Of a stretch of 64,000 bases of DNA, positions 1 to 11,117 are shown piece after piece; position 1 is the stretch's first letter, and every line of letters starts with the position of its first letter. Origin of the DNA: Euonymus europaeus. Lineage: Eukaryota > Streptophyta > Magnoliopsida > Celastrales > Celastraceae. The translations under genes were made by a program, and so were the position numbers. The notes beneath the pieces were generated by a model. That model saw only the letters and a program-made list of their open reading frames with translations, was not told the DNA's origin and made no database searches. Where the stretch lies: positions 1,245,001 to 1,309,000 of the forward strand of contig OY756957.1 of assembly GCA_963580455.1 (NCBI GenBank), written 5' to 3'.

Positions 1-2421
1 TCTTTTTGAAGAATAAAAACTCAAAACATAAATACCTCACTATAATTCTCTCTCTACACTTGCACACTCAAAATTTCACTCAAAGAACAATTTTGAGAGC
101 ATTTGAATACAGGAAGAAACAAAAAATAATACTAAAAAAATTCACACGTGACTTCTGTAACCTAAACTAAAACTTAACCCCCTACTTATAGAACACATGG
201 ACTTAGATATGTATCTTCTCCCTTTTGCACGGAATGGATCAGACACTTATCACCTGAAAAAGCATTTCAGATAAAACAAACACACCACACTTATTGATAA
301 CACATATGGCAATTAGTGATATGATCATCATCCTACACGTCATTTAAATCCATATCTCTAAATAAGACACCTACCACAAGTGTATAACTAATAAGACACA
401 TATCACTCTTAGTTAACCCATGCAACACGTCTCTTTAAAAACCAACTATTAAAATATCATAGATTAATTTATAATTAAATAATCAAGTCAACAATTAAGT
501 CCATCTAATTTAATATATATTGCGCAAGAACTTAATTGTAAAATAACCTGCAAGACCAAGGAAGGTTATTGTACTACTGAAACAAGTTACCTCACTGCAC
601 AAAATTACCCAATTGTCAAAATTCAATTGGTTAAATATATCTCATAATTGTCAATTATTTTTTCTTAAATTAAAAAAACCAACAGGACTCTTGCCTTGTC
701 CTAAAGAATGAATCCGATCTTATTTTTTTACCCTAATCAAACACATATGGTACAAAGGTACAGTCCATTTAAAATACTAGGCCCCAACATAAAAGGAAAT
801 CAAATGGGGTAATGAAACAAGGCCTGGCCTAAACAAACTTAAGTCCAGTCCAATCAGGTTACAAATGCCCCACTAGGGAAGCCTATAAATGAAGAGGGAT
901 TTGCAGGTTGGTACACAATTTGAGACTTATGGGCTGATAGGGTTGGCGTGAAATTCTTGTTTGGGTTTTAGTCCAGTCATTTGTTCATTTACTCATCTAC
1001 CACTGTATCAAAGTTTTGAAATTCAAAAACATTGTGATGCATGCGTGATACACGACTACTCTAGCTAGGTGGCATGATACCCAAAGTCAGTGATACCCAT
1101 CTTAATTTTCGTGATATCCATTCGATTTTTCTAGAATACCATTGATATGTCAGGCTCTAAAAAATACATGATAAGTCTTATGTGATGCACTATTATTTTT
1201 ATGAGTAACATATGATACATATATGAATATGCTATGATACATCCATGTTAATTAGTTTAAGAAAGCCTCTTTCGATAACTAGACGATATCGACTTCGAAA
1301 GGCACAGAAAATCAATGCATAAACGTTGGTGCTCTCTCTCCCAAATCTAATCTCTTTGTCTAGCCTAGCCGGGGATACCTTCTGCCCAAAAAGCCCTAGA
1401 TGTTTTGTTGTCAAGGTCAGTTTTGTCATTAGGAAAAAATAATGACACTTAAAATTACACATTTATCCTTATTTTGACCTAATGTGAAATAAGTTTTGCC
1501 CCGTGTTTTTCTGACAAATAAGAACAATAAAGTTGAGTTTCTGACAATTTCCCCATAAATGAATTATTATTTTTGACCGATAAAATTCCAACTCAGGTGT
1601 CACTTTGCGAAAGGTGGATCAAATCTAAACTCGAGATGATTACTCAATGAGCATAACGGGCCATCAATTTAGTCATGACCAAAACTCAATACGAGAATGA
1701 GGCTCTTAACCTCTCTTGGGGAGCAAGTTCATGTCTTTGGCCATTGCACTATGAAACCTAAATAATTCAAGAGAAATATCTTTGTTGGCTAAGGAAGGTA
1801 CCTCACAGACATCAAATTTTGTCTACTGGTTATGACTTTTTTCCTACTTTGGATGTAATTTTTCTTGTTCTGCCTTATTTCTTTCTTGTTTGTCTTCTAC
1901 TTGAAGGCTATTTTGTACATTGGTATTCCTCCGTCATTGGTGAGGGCTATTAATATATTTCTGAGGCTCAGCCTGTTTATAAAAAAAAAACACCCGACCT
2001 TTAAGTTGTGCACTATAACCAATGAGGTTATCCCGTGGTTGAAAATGAGATAGGAAAGATGGAACAATTCGATTTTATTTTTTTAAGTCTACGAGTATTT
2101 GATTGTGACAAATATCAAAATTCGATGCACTCAATACCATCTAAGGCACAATATTAATATAACCATTTTTCCTAAATTTAAAAACATATGAAGGGCCATA
2201 TATGGATGTGGTAATCAGATTCTCCGGTATTATAATTTATAATTAATTTATGAGTTTTTAGGACTAAACAAACTTTATAGGTTGAACCCCCAACAGAAAA
2301 ACAGTCAAGCTTAATTCGATGTAGCAAATATATTATTTGAAGACCAAATAGAGAATCAGTAAAATACTCTCTTATTAAGCAGAAATTCGGCCAAACAGAT
2401 ATTCCAAGAATACCCTCCTAA
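1..2421. other. AT-rich intergenic DNA, no gene recognised
   Basis: No coding exon or RNA gene could be recognised on either strand. The sequence is AT-rich. It has a loose run of 'tgatac' words around 1040-1230 and one short minus-strand reading frame (1232-1462) with no family resemblance. A remnant of an old transposon is possible, but no terminal repeat was found. Confidence 0.6.
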
Positions 2422-2851
2422 TTAAGAACAATATACGGTTGAAGAAAGGGGCTTGAATGTGAAAGGAGCATCCCAAGCATATGTGAAATTGAATGTAGCT
2501 TGTGGATATATGGGTTGACCATTGTTAACCAGAAACGAAGATCCTACCTTGGTCAATGCTCCAACGGGTTTTACACTACGAAATCCCTTAGAGGATACCG
2601 TCAAATCCTCTTGTGTGCACGGACATTTGTTGCTGATTGTCACACGAAACTCTGGTTTGCCTGAGACAATGGCTCTTGTTTTTGCTTGGGTAATTATAAC
2701 TTGTCCTGGCTGGCATTGACTGTATCCTGCAATTTTAAAGTTGGATTAGAAAAACTAGTCACATGATCAACACAAATATATTGATTTTTTTACCTTTCTC
2801 GATAAGGCAGAGGAGGAATAGCGCACAAACGAATTTGCGGGTTGAAGCCAT
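2422..2851 (-). CDS. TPD1-like secreted cysteine-rich protein, two exons
   Basis: The coding sequence joins 2794-2851 (exon 1) and 2422-2726 (exon 2) on the minus strand, giving 120 residues. Exon 1 encodes a start Met and a hydrophobic signal peptide (about residues 1-19). The intron has GT and AG ends and the junction is in phase. The mature part has the layout of the TAPETUM DETERMINANT 1 family: an early Cys in YSQCQPGQ, a central NKCPC motif, the LVNNGQPI segment, the YAWDAPF motif, and a C-terminal Cys just before the stop. Arabidopsis TPD1 is a secreted ligand of the EMS1/EXS receptor kinase in anther tapetum fate. This short protein is one of the many TPD1 homologs, and its own receptor and tissue are unknown. 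A TATA-like box lies about 70 bases upstream. Secretion is inferred from the signal peptide. No frameshift or stop interrupts the model. Confidence 0.88.
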
Positions 2852-2916
2852 TTCAGAGCAGTAATTTTCTCTATCAATCTATACTGAGTGGATGCAAATG
2901 ATATCAAACTTGTTCT

Positions 2917-2925
2917 GTTTATAGT
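2917..2925 (-). promoter_or_regulatory. TATA-like box of the TPD1-like gene
   Basis: On the minus strand this reads CTATAAAC, about 65-75 bases upstream of the ATG of the TPD1-like gene. That is the expected place for a core promoter with a short leader. The assignment rests on sequence and position only. Confidence 0.45.
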
Positions 2926-3009
2926 GGGAATTGGGTCTGGCGCATTAAAAAAAAAGGTGCAATAAATATAATGGATTAATTAGATATTGGATTGAAATCT
3001 ACAAATAAC

Positions 3010-3251
3010 GAAAACATTATTATGTTTTTAGGAAAGTAATAAATTGCTTGAATTTTTGGATTTAAATCTAGAAATATAGAAAACGTATTTTACTGTTTAC
3101 CAAAAAAAAGAAGGAAAGTAAGATATGTTGTTGAAATTAATGAGATGAAAACACTATTATGTTTTTAGGAAAGTAATAAATTGCTTGAATTTTTGGATTT
3201 AAATCTAGAAATATAGAAAACGTATTTTACGGTTTACCAAAAAAAAGAAAG
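3010..3251. repeat. About 105-bp direct duplication
   Basis: Two nearly identical copies, about 3010-3114 and 3147-3251, differ at only a few bases (for example tactg versus tacgg near the end). They are separated by about 32 bases. They lie upstream of the TPD1-like gene and have no coding content. Recent local duplication is the simplest explanation. Confidence 0.85.
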
Positions 3252-3894
3252 ATTTGTGTTTTTAGGTGTTGAAGATTAAAACATTAAAAATATTGCTTGA
3301 ATTAGGTTTTGAATTTGTTGGTGGGCCTAAGCCCGTACTAAAGTAGGATGTATTTTTGTTGCTCCAACCCAACATAATCACACCCACACTGGACCAAATC
3401 ACCGGCGCGTTTGCACAAGCAAGCCCAACTACTCTTATTGGATTAGCCCAAAAACCCCTAAACCTCAACGGGAAAATTGCCAAAAAGTTAACATTTATCA
3501 CATATTTGTAAAAAGTTAAACAAGGTATATATATTTGATTTTAGGTAAAAAAAGAAGGGCGACTATGTAATTTCAGGTGCTATTATTCTTGACAAAACTA
3601 TCCTTGAATTTGAATTTGTTGAGCTTATTCTGTGTGGGTATTGTAGAGTTAAAAATGTGGGAGGGAAGAGAGAGCGCTAACTACCGACGACTGGATTTTG
3701 GGTGAGAGAGTAGCTGCCTGCCTTATAGTAGTTTTAGATCTAAAGACCCAGTGTGTTTTTCATGCATTAATCTGAGATTCAAAGTGAGGCTTTCTTCCTA
3801 AAAGTCCGGGCTATTCCAAATGCTTTTGTTTCCTTCATTCCTTCTCAAGGCAAGACTCTGCTATATTCTTTGACTGTCGGTCTAGGGTAGGTAT
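3252..3894. other. Intergenic DNA without recognised gene
   Basis: This gap contains short open frames only. One minus-strand frame (3262-3501) shows no family motif. Nothing else is supported. Confidence 0.5.
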
Positions 3895-4300
3895 TGTTCA
3901 CGTATCCTTTTTGTTTCTTCAGTTGTCTTCCCAGGTACATTATCGCAATTTGGTTTGGGTTTCTATTTTTTTTTATTTTCCTTTTTTGGATTCTTCTCAA
4001 GATACTTTGTTTTTAGTTTTTTGGCACTGTATGTATTTTTTTGGGAGGTTTATGTTTCGTTGATATTTGATTTGATTTTTTGGTTGCAAAGAATACTGCT
4101 TCAGTACTATTGTTTTTCTTATACCCTTAAGATACCCTGAGGCGTATCCTTTTTGGTTTTTTGTTGTCTTCCAAGGTACAATATGTATTATTTTTTTGAG
4201 GTTTATGTTTTTTTATGTTTTGGTTTTACTTTTTGGCGACGGGGAAGGCTATTTCAGAAGTATTGTTTTTGTGATATCCTTAAGATATCTTGATGCAATA
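3895..4300. repeat. Imperfect direct repeat, period about 243 bp
   Basis: The phrase 'cgtatccttttt' followed by 'gttgtcttcc..ggtaca' occurs near 3900 and again near 4143. Each is followed by T-rich DNA with 'ggtttatgttt' and a 'ccttaagata' motif. The copies are diverged. No function is evident. Confidence 0.6.
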
Positions 4301-4367
4301 AGGTTAAGCAATATAAGCCGACACATGTCATCTTCGTCATCTAGCTTATTGCCTACAACTGCTTCTT

Positions 4368-4740
4368 TTACTGGGTTTCTATGATTGATTTTGTCAACCT
4401 TAGAGCAAACCTAAACCTCTTTTCAGTAAAATTGGTGGTCACATCTTTTTCATGGGGTGCAATCTCAATAGCTTTCTTGCCATCTTCTATCTTGAAGGTG
4501 TTCTTGAAATCTTTGCAGAGGAACTTCATGAACTGTCCACCTATGAGGAATTCTTCATTTTCTTTGTCGAAAGCCCTCAGTAGATTGAACATGTTGACGT
4601 TAGAGAAAGCATTGTCTGCCGTGATCACATCTTTCCTCAATATGGCTTCAATCAAGTGCCAAAATGGTATCTTCTTCAGTTTTCCAGTTTACTCCTTACT
4701 CAGCGAAAGTTCTTTAATAAGCCCAACAACCCCTTGAAGG
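4368..4740 (-). pseudogene. Possible transposon-derived plant mobile-domain-like fragment
   Basis: Read on the minus strand, the segment encodes KLKKIPFWHLIEAI, then LLRAFDKENEEFLIGGQFMK, then FKIEDGKKAIEI. This order (a PFWHL motif, then an AYDK/AFDK motif, then a GG motif, then a F-I-G-K segment) resembles the N-terminal domain of plant mobile-domain or DUF1985-type proteins, often found with Ulp1 proteases inside MULE transposons. A stop codon interrupts the frame upstream of KLKKIPFW, and no continuation was found, so it is a fragment. The family assignment is from pattern memory and is uncertain. Confidence 0.35.
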
Positions 4741-5219
4741 CTTGGCCTATAATGTTATATGTTTACAACTTTTTCCTTTTCCTGGTATCATCTATGTATC
4801 AGATAATATTAACAATTGTCGTCTGATTACTAATTTAGGTAAGATAACAAAAATATCATTGAGACAACATAGAGGTATCACAAGCTATAATCAGTGCATC
4901 AATTTCAAGCAGCATACTCACAGAGAATATCAATGTTTAGGCATCGCAGCTATTGTAAGGGTATTACAGATTATCATTTAGTGTCAGACAATATTATCAC
5001 AAAGAATCACAATGTTCGACATGTCCATTGCGTTTAGTAAAGCGGAAGTGCATCACAAAGGCACCACGTTCCAACAATCAAAGTTGTCGTAAACCCTAAT
5101 TGAAATGGGTTATGTAGCAATGGCGCTATAGATTTTTCTTCAAGCCGACCAACTTCAATCACTGTTTTGGAAACCAAAGACATTGTTGAGCTCACAAGAC
5201 CAAGGGTTACAATTCCCAA
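4741..5219. other. Intergenic DNA without recognised gene
   Basis: Short open frames occur on both strands but none shows a domain, repeat or splice pattern that I recognise. Confidence 0.5.
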
Positions 5220-5224
5220 CCAAT

Positions 5225-6260
5225 TTTTGGTTATATTGTTGAGTTTTGTGAAATCCTCTGAATTTTATATAAGTTTAAGAAATCCTTTGAATTTTTTGTT
5301 TTATTTTTAGAAATGTTATGATTTTTTTTGCTTAATTTCGAAAACTCGTTTGATATGTTTTGGTGAGTTTTGTAAAATCTTCTGAATTCTAGATTAATTC
5401 GACAAATCCTCTTAATTTTTATGTTTTTTTAAAAAGTCATCTAAATTTTTGATTTTTTTTAGAAATCCACTAATTTTTTTGATATATTTTATGAAAATTC
5501 TTTGATTTTTTTTGCATAACTTCGAAAACTCCTCTGATTTTTTTTGGTGAATTTTGTAAAATCCTTTAAATTCTGGTTAAGTTTGAGAAATCCTCTGATC
5601 ATTTGAATTTTCGGTTGTTTTTTGTTTGATTTTGAGAAATTCTCTAATTTTTTAATAGCAAATTTCTGATAATATATTTTAAAGTTTAGGAGTTTAGAGT
5701 TTGAGCGATTATAATTTAGTGTTTAGGATTTTGTGGTTTACGACTTAAAGTTTAGGTTTTCGGAATATTGGTTAGTAACAGATTTTATGATTTTCTTCTT
5801 ATTTTTGTAAATTCCTCTTAATTGAATAAGATTTTTTTGTTTAAAATTAAAACTATAATTGTTAACATTCAGAGAATTTATGATAAAATGATTTAAATTT
5901 TACGATTTTGGGGTTTGAGAGATTAAAGTTTAGTGTTTAAAGTTTATGATTTTGGGGTCTCGGGGTTGAAGAGTTTAGGGTTTAGAGTTTCAGTTTGTTT
6001 TTGTTTGATTTTCAGAAATTCTATAATTTTTTGATATATTTTATAAAATCCTCTGAGTTTTTGTTTTTTTTTCAGGAATTAAATAATTTTTTGATTTTTG
6101 ATATACTTTATGAAATCCTCTGAGTATTTTCACTTAATTTTGTAAACCACTCTGATTTAGTTTGATGAGTTTTGTGAAATTCTCTAAATTTTGGATAAGT
6201 ATGAGCATTCATAAATTCTCTGAATTCTAGATAGGTTTGAGAATTCCTCCAAGTTCATTC
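5225..6260. repeat. Degenerate repeat field with 'aaatcctctgaattt' units
   Basis: The words 'ttttgtgaaatcctctgaattt', 'gagaaatcctctga' and 'ttgatatattttatgaaa' recur many times in variable order for about 1 kb, interrupted by telomere-like phrases such as 'gtttagggtttagagttt' (5940-5990) and 'gtttaggattt' (about 5715). Units are strongly diverged and of unequal length. It looks like an old minisatellite or subterminal repeats of a dead transposon. Confidence 0.7.
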
Positions 6261-6782
6261 AGAGGATTTGACGAATGAATATTTAAATATATCGACCATG
6301 AGTCTTTTTGAAAGAATTTTTTATACTGATTATGAATTTATATTTTTAAAAAAATCAACATGTATTTTCAGAGATAAAATTGTTTTAATTTAAAAAATAT
6401 ATATAATGATGTCAACATATGTCATGTACATGATAATTAATTTATTAGAATAAAAGTTATTTTATCTAAAATTATTTGAATGATGTATTGAAATATTGAA
6501 AAATTGAAGATACTTAATATAATATAAATTTTGGTTAAAAAACTAATTGATTAATCGACAACAATTATTATTTGTCATTATCATTTCGCTGGAACAGTCT
6601 GTGTTGACAATAGAGAAATGGTAGAGATATATACCAAATTGGGTCATATGCTATCTCTCTCATTTAATCCAAAACATTTGCACGACTCTATACAAATATC
6701 ACCGTAATATTACACTCTCTCTCCCCAAAGCCAAATTAAAAACTAACAAGGATCGAAAACATTTTATTAAAAAAAACTCAGG
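6261..6782. other. Intergenic DNA, including the 3' flank of the CIPK gene
   Basis: AT-rich DNA with no recognisable gene. The last 100-150 bases probably contain the 3' untranslated region of the minus-strand kinase gene that ends at 6783. No clear poly(A) signal was pinned down. Confidence 0.5.
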
Positions 6783-8135
6783 TTAGGATTTTGGTTGCTG
6801 TGATTTTTTATTTTCACAATCTGGTCCTATGCAAATGTTTTCTTCACCTTGCCATATCCAAACAATGTCTTTCAGTGCCGGCCGTACGTCCTCCTCACAA
6901 AACTTGGCATACTCCAAAGTGTCTCCTGAAGACTTCGTGAATTCCACCACCGCCACCTCTAGCGCCACCTCGAAAATCTCCGCTGTCACCGCCAATTTCC
7001 CCTTCCTCCCCTCCGACGGCCCCTGAAGCCTCACTTTGAAATCCTTCTCTTTTGTTATCTTGAAATTCATGGCCTTCGCAACCCCTTCTAGCTTTTCCAC
7101 AATCGCCGACACCGAACACTTCGAAGTGAAGATGGAGCCCACTCTCCTCTTGTTCTCGAACATATTGGACAAATCGAACCCCGAAGACATAGAGGATATG
7201 AATTCGAACGCATTGAAGGACTTCGGCGAAGATAGCTCAGCTGGTTCAGTCTGGTCTTTGGTTTTTTCGGATCCAGGCTCTTGGATCGAGAACGCAATGG
7301 GCCTTGTGAAACCTTTTCGAAACCACGGGACTCTCATGATCGCTGGGATCGATATTCTTCTTTCCGGATCGGCGACAAGGATTTTTGAAATTAATCGTCG
7401 TGAATCCGTTGAAAACCACGGCGGGAACTCGAAATCCGCCTTGAATACTTTCCTGTACATCTTCATGACGTTCTCGTCCTGAAAGGGCAAGAATCCAGCG
7501 AGGAGTGCGTATAAGATTACACCGCAGGACCAGATGTCGGCCTTAGATCCGTCGTAGCCTTTCTTCCTAAGAACCTCCGGCGCAACATACGCTGGAGTAC
7601 CGCACTGGGTGTGTAAAAGCCCGTCGTTCCGGAGCTGCTCAGGCAGCGCCGTTAAGCCAAAATCGGAGATTTTGAGATCTTCGTTCACATCTAACAGCAG
7701 ATTCTCCGGTTTCAAGTCCCGGTGTGAGACTCCTCTACTGTGACAGAAATCAACGGCGCTGATTAACTGCTGAAAGTACATCCTCACTTGGTCCTCCTTC
7801 AACTTTCCCTTCGCGATCTTGGCGAAGAGTTCGCCGCCTTTGACGTACTCCATAACGAAGAAAATTTTAGTCTTTGTCGCCATGACTTCTTTGAGCTCCA
7901 CCACGTTCGGGTGTCGAACCAGTCGCATCACTGCAATCTCTCGCTGGATCTGCTCCATCATTCCTTCTTTCTTCACCATGTCCTTGCAGATTACCTTGAT
8001 TGCAACGCTCTCCCCTGTCACTATGTGTTTCCCGTAGTACACTTTTGCAAATGTTCCCTTACCCAAGAACCGACCCATCTCGTATTTCCCAAACAAAACT
8101 TGTCGCTCCTCCATGGTTCTAACTTTTGAGCTCAA
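6783..8135 (-). CDS. CBL-interacting protein kinase, CIPK5/25 type (SnRK3)
   Basis: A single 450-residue exon encodes a Ser/Thr kinase that in this family is recruited by calcium-bound CBL proteins and relays calcium signals in ion transport and stress responses. The kinase domain covers about residues 18-272: glycine loop GKGTFAKV (25-32), catalytic Lys47 in [12 protein letters not shown] (138-145, Asp140), DFG (158-160) and APE (185-187). The NAF/FISL motif that binds CBL and inhibits the kinase starts at Phe307 (FNAFEFISS). A phosphatase-interaction type region follows (RKGKL...AEIFEVA, about 375-400), ending in a conserved [10 protein letters not shown] stretch. Length and layout are normal. 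It most resembles Arabidopsis CIPK5/CIPK25 in my memory of the family. No intron is present, as in one of the two CIPK clades. Met8 ([11 protein letters not shown]) matches the family start better than Met1, so translation may begin there. Confidence 0.95.
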   Translation of the reverse strand: MSSKVRTMEERQVLFGKYEMGRFLGKGTFAKVYYGKHIVTGESVAIKVICKDMVKKEGMMEQIQREIAVMRLVRHPNVVELKEVMATKTKIFFVMEYVKGGELFAKIAKGKLKEDQVRMYFQQLISAVDFCHSRGVSHRDLKPENLLLDVNEDLKISDFGLTALPEQLRNDGLLHTQCGTPAYVAPEVLRKKGYDGSKADIWSCGVILYALLAGFLPFQDENVMKMYRKVFKADFEFPPWFSTDSRRLISKILVADPERRISIPAIMRVPWFRKGFTRPIAFSIQEPGSEKTKDQTEPAELSSPKSFNAFEFISSMSSGFDLSNMFENKRRVGSIFTSKCSVSAIVEKLEGVAKAMNFKITKEKDFKVRLQGPSEGRKGKLAVTAEIFEVALEVAVVEFTKSSGDTLEYAKFCEEDVRPALKDIVWIWQGEENICIGPDCENKKSQQPKS

Positions 8136-8306
8136 ATCGGACCAGAAAAAATTAATGAGTCTGTTTAATGCTCTGTTTTGAGGGAATCCAGGAGAGGATA
8201 AATGATATGCTGATGTTGAAGGAGGCCATGAAAGGGTGTTTTGATGTTAGTTATTGTGTGTGTTTGAGTTGATAGTGGAAAGGATTTGTTGATGGGGGTG
8301 AAGGCT

Positions 8307-8317
8307 GTCTTATAGCC
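8307..8317 (-). promoter_or_regulatory. Possible TATA-like box of the CIPK gene
   Basis: Minus strand reads GGCTATAAGAC about 175-180 bases upstream of the first ATG. The position fits a core promoter with a 140-150 base leader. Sequence match only. Confidence 0.35.
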
Positions 8318-8949
8318 ATTTGAACCCGGTTTTTATCTTACTAAAATGGCAATTTACGATGATGTTTGAAGTTGTTGGGTCATTAGTTATTGTCGTGGTT
8401 GTATTAAAAAATATATTTTAATTTGACTTTTGAGTAATAGTAGTAAGACTCACAATTAATTTTAGTGAAAAAGGTATGGAGGAATGAAAAATTGATGGGG
8501 TGACTAATTGGATTGTATTGAGAAATATATTTTGTTAATATGGTTATATTAAAAAGATATATTTTATTGATATAGATAATTATGTGTGATCAATTTTTTA
8601 TGTAATAGAAATTGGACACCAAAATAAATTTATTGGGCCAATAGGTTTGACACCATTGTAGTTGCCATAATGGATTTGGCCACTTGCCACCTAGAGTATG
8701 ATATATGGCAAATTAGTTTTTTTTTCTTTTGCGTTAAGCATAGTGAATTTGTATGTTTAATTAGTATAATGTTATGAAATTTGAAGATAGCTCAATCAGT
8801 TCCTTTGGACAGGATCACTAGCCATGGTAACAGGGTGCATGGATCGGGACGGAATTCGGTCGTTCCGTCTCCTCCCCGAACTTGAAAGAGATTGCCTCGT
8901 CCTGTTCTTTGGGGCAATCTTTTTTACCCCGTCCAAAATTAATATTTAT
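8318..8949. other. Intergenic DNA without recognised gene
   Basis: Mostly AT-rich. A short GC-richer patch at 8840-8935 (gggacgg, ggggcaatc, ccccgtcc words) looks like debris of a transposon end, but no partner end was found. Confidence 0.4.
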
Positions 8950-9331
8950 TTTTTTAAAAGAATGTTTTAGTTGAATTAGGATTATGGTTTATAATTTAGG
9001 ATTTATGATTCAAGTACTTTAGGGTTTAGATAATTGATTTAAGATTTAACTAAATTGAGTTTAATGTTTAGACTTTATAGGCTTAGAGCGTAAGATTAAA
9101 GAGTTGAGACTTTAGTGTTAGTTTTTAGGTGAATTAGAATTAGTGTTCATAATTTAGGGTTTAGAATTGAGAACTTTATTAGAGTTTAGATTTAAGAGCT
9201 AAAGTTTAAGGAGTTAAAACTTTAGGTGAATTAGGATTAGTGTTTACAATTTCCGGTTTAGGATCGAGGACTTTAGGGTTTAGATTTAACCTTTAGATAA
9301 ATTATGTTTAATGTTTAGACACTACTTTAAT
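8950..9331 (+). repeat. Degenerate telomere-like repeats (TTTAGGG variants)
   Basis: Variants of 'ttagggtttag', 'aatttaggattt' and 'gactttagggtttaga' recur for about 380 bases and resume after the MITE at 9721-9765. The plant telomere unit is TTTAGGG; here it is highly mutated and mixed with 'attaggatta'. It may be an old interstitial telomeric tract or simply GTTTAG-rich DNA. Confidence 0.5.
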
Positions 9332-9715
9332 GGGAAATTCTCCTATAAGAACCTAAAATAAGGTCCTAAAATAAGGACCTTAGCTTTTGGGTTCCAAAAA
9401 TTTTTAAAAAAAACTTGAAAAAATTATATTTATGTTTGATCGGTTATACGAATATAATGATATATTTTTTGTTTCAAACAAAAATCAAATGCTACCCGAA
9501 AAGTGGATAAACAAAAAATATAGAACACAAAAAAATTTATCCACTTTTCGGGTAGCATTTGATTTTTGTTTGAAACAAAAAATATATCATTAGATTCGTA
9601 TAACCGATCAAACATAAATATAATTTTTTCAAGTTTTTTTTAAAAAAATTTGGAACTCAAAAGCTAAGGTCCTTATTTTAGGACCTTATTTTAGGTCCTT
9701 ATAGGAGAATTGCCC
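9332..9715. mobile_element. Foldback MULE-type MITE, 384 bp
   Basis: Almost the whole element is one inverted repeat: arm 9332-9511, a 24-base loop at 9512-9535, and arm 9536-9715. The termini are GGGAAATTCTCCTATAAG and, read from the other end, GGGCAATTCTCCTATAAG. It is flanked by identical 10-bp direct repeats, CTACTTTAAT (9322-9331 and 9716-9725). Nine-to-ten-base target duplications and GG-starting long inverted termini are typical of Mutator-like elements. It has no coding capacity and sits inside the telomere-like repeat tract. Transcription through it would give a long RNA hairpin, a possible source of small RNAs (inference). Confidence 0.88.
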
Positions 9716-10096
9716 CTACTTTAATTAGGGCTTAGGATTGACGAATTAGATTTAATATTTATACTTTAAAAATTTTACTTTTATACATATATACATATAT
9801 ATATAAGGTTTATACATTTATACATAGATTTAATATTTATATAATTTTAAATATATATTTATAACATATTTCGGGGCGTGGTACCGGTGGCAACTAAATA
9901 TCACTCCAAAATTTTAATTTAATTGTGGTTGAAGTTAATTGACAGTTTTTTTTACGTACAGTGGTACAGATATTTCAACATTTGTTGCCGACCTAATGAA
10001 GTACATGGCAAGTAGTTGAATACGTGGGACACAAAATGGTGGATGGGTAGGATGTGTGTGTGAGCAACAGTGCCATTTACGGAAAGATAAATGATA

Positions 10097-11108
10097 GGGT
10101 TTATTATCATTTAGTCACTCTAGGTGTCATGTTTCACCAAAAAATCACATGATAAATTTTATTATTAAAAAGGCATACCTTTCACGATTATCAATGTAAA
10201 ATTTGAAATAATTTTTTTAAAAATGGCAAAAGTGCCCTTGTTTATGCGTCTCTCTTCCAAAATTTGGTAGATATTTTCTCTCTCTCTTCTCCACTCTCAT
10301 TTCTCTCACGTTTCTTCTCTTTCAATTTTCTCTCACTAAAACCAGAGATTTTCGACCATTTTCGGCAAAAATGAACCGGTAAGTTCCTATTTTTGTAGAA
10401 TATATATCTCTCTCTCTAGATTTGTAGTTATTTTTCAAGATTTCTTCATTTTTTTCAAGATCTATAGTTATTTTTTGAAGATCTTCAAGGTTTTTTTTCG
10501 AAAACTTAGTTTTTTCAAGATCTGTGTGCTTTTTGCAAGATCTCTAGTTCATACTGTCATGTTTCTTGTTTGAAAATACGTTTGATACTGTCTGTGACTG
10601 ATACTGCCTTATTCATTGTGAGGTATTGATTATACTGGTGATACTATATATACTGCATTGAGTTTGACAATATATATTATTGGTCATTGATTATACTTGT
10701 GATACTAGATATACTGTACTGGTTGATGCTCGTGATGTTCTGATACTGTAAGTGTTGATACTAGCGATGTTCTGATACTATCAATGTTGATACTGTCTTG
10801 TCTTTGATACTATCTTATGATTGATACTGGTTGGTGCAGGTGGCCCACATTTTGTACTGTCCGTGCAGTTTGAAAATCAAACGCTGAGGGCATTTTTGGA
10901 AGTGGAGCTGGCCCATTTAATAGAGGCGCGCGTTTCCCTATGGTGCAGGTGGCCCATATTTTGTACTGTCCGTGCAGTTTGAAAATCAAACTGCTGAGGA
11001 CATTTTTGGAATCTCGAAATTGTGTTGTGACTGAATTTGTAATAATGACACATTGTGTGACTAAGTGATAAAATTGGCCACTGACAATGACCGGCCAGTA
11101 ATTCACCC
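10097..11108. mobile_element. MULE-like non-autonomous element with gene-like interior
   Basis: The segment begins GGGTTTATTA, ends TAATTCACCC, and is flanked by identical 9-bp repeats TAAATGATA (10088-10096 and 11109-11117). The size of the duplication and the GGG...CCC ends fit Mutator-like elements with weak terminal repeats. Inside, a pyrimidine-rich stretch (10255-10340) is followed by an ATG and then a canonical donor (ccg/gtaagt at about 10379), which looks like a captured host 5' leader, start codon and intron. A field of 'gatactg' words (10580-10830) and a 70-bp duplication follow. No transposase was found, and the source gene is not recognisable. Confidence 0.6.
10832..11011 (+). 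repeat. 70-bp direct duplication inside the MULE-like element
   Basis: Copies at 10832-10901 and 10941-11011 both run from 'tggtgcaggtggccca' to 'catttttggaa', with only a few differences. The offset is 109 bases. No coding function is evident. Confidence 0.85.
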
Positions 11109-11117
11109 TAAATGATA

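Noticed and set aside
7036..7482. 148-codon plus-strand frame inside the CIPK gene
   Set aside because: It is the antisense shadow of the well-conserved kinase regulatory domain.
10580..10830. Repeated 'gatactg' words considered as a CRISPR-like or satellite array
   Set aside because: Spacing and units are irregular, with no conserved repeat-spacer structure; nuclear plant DNA.
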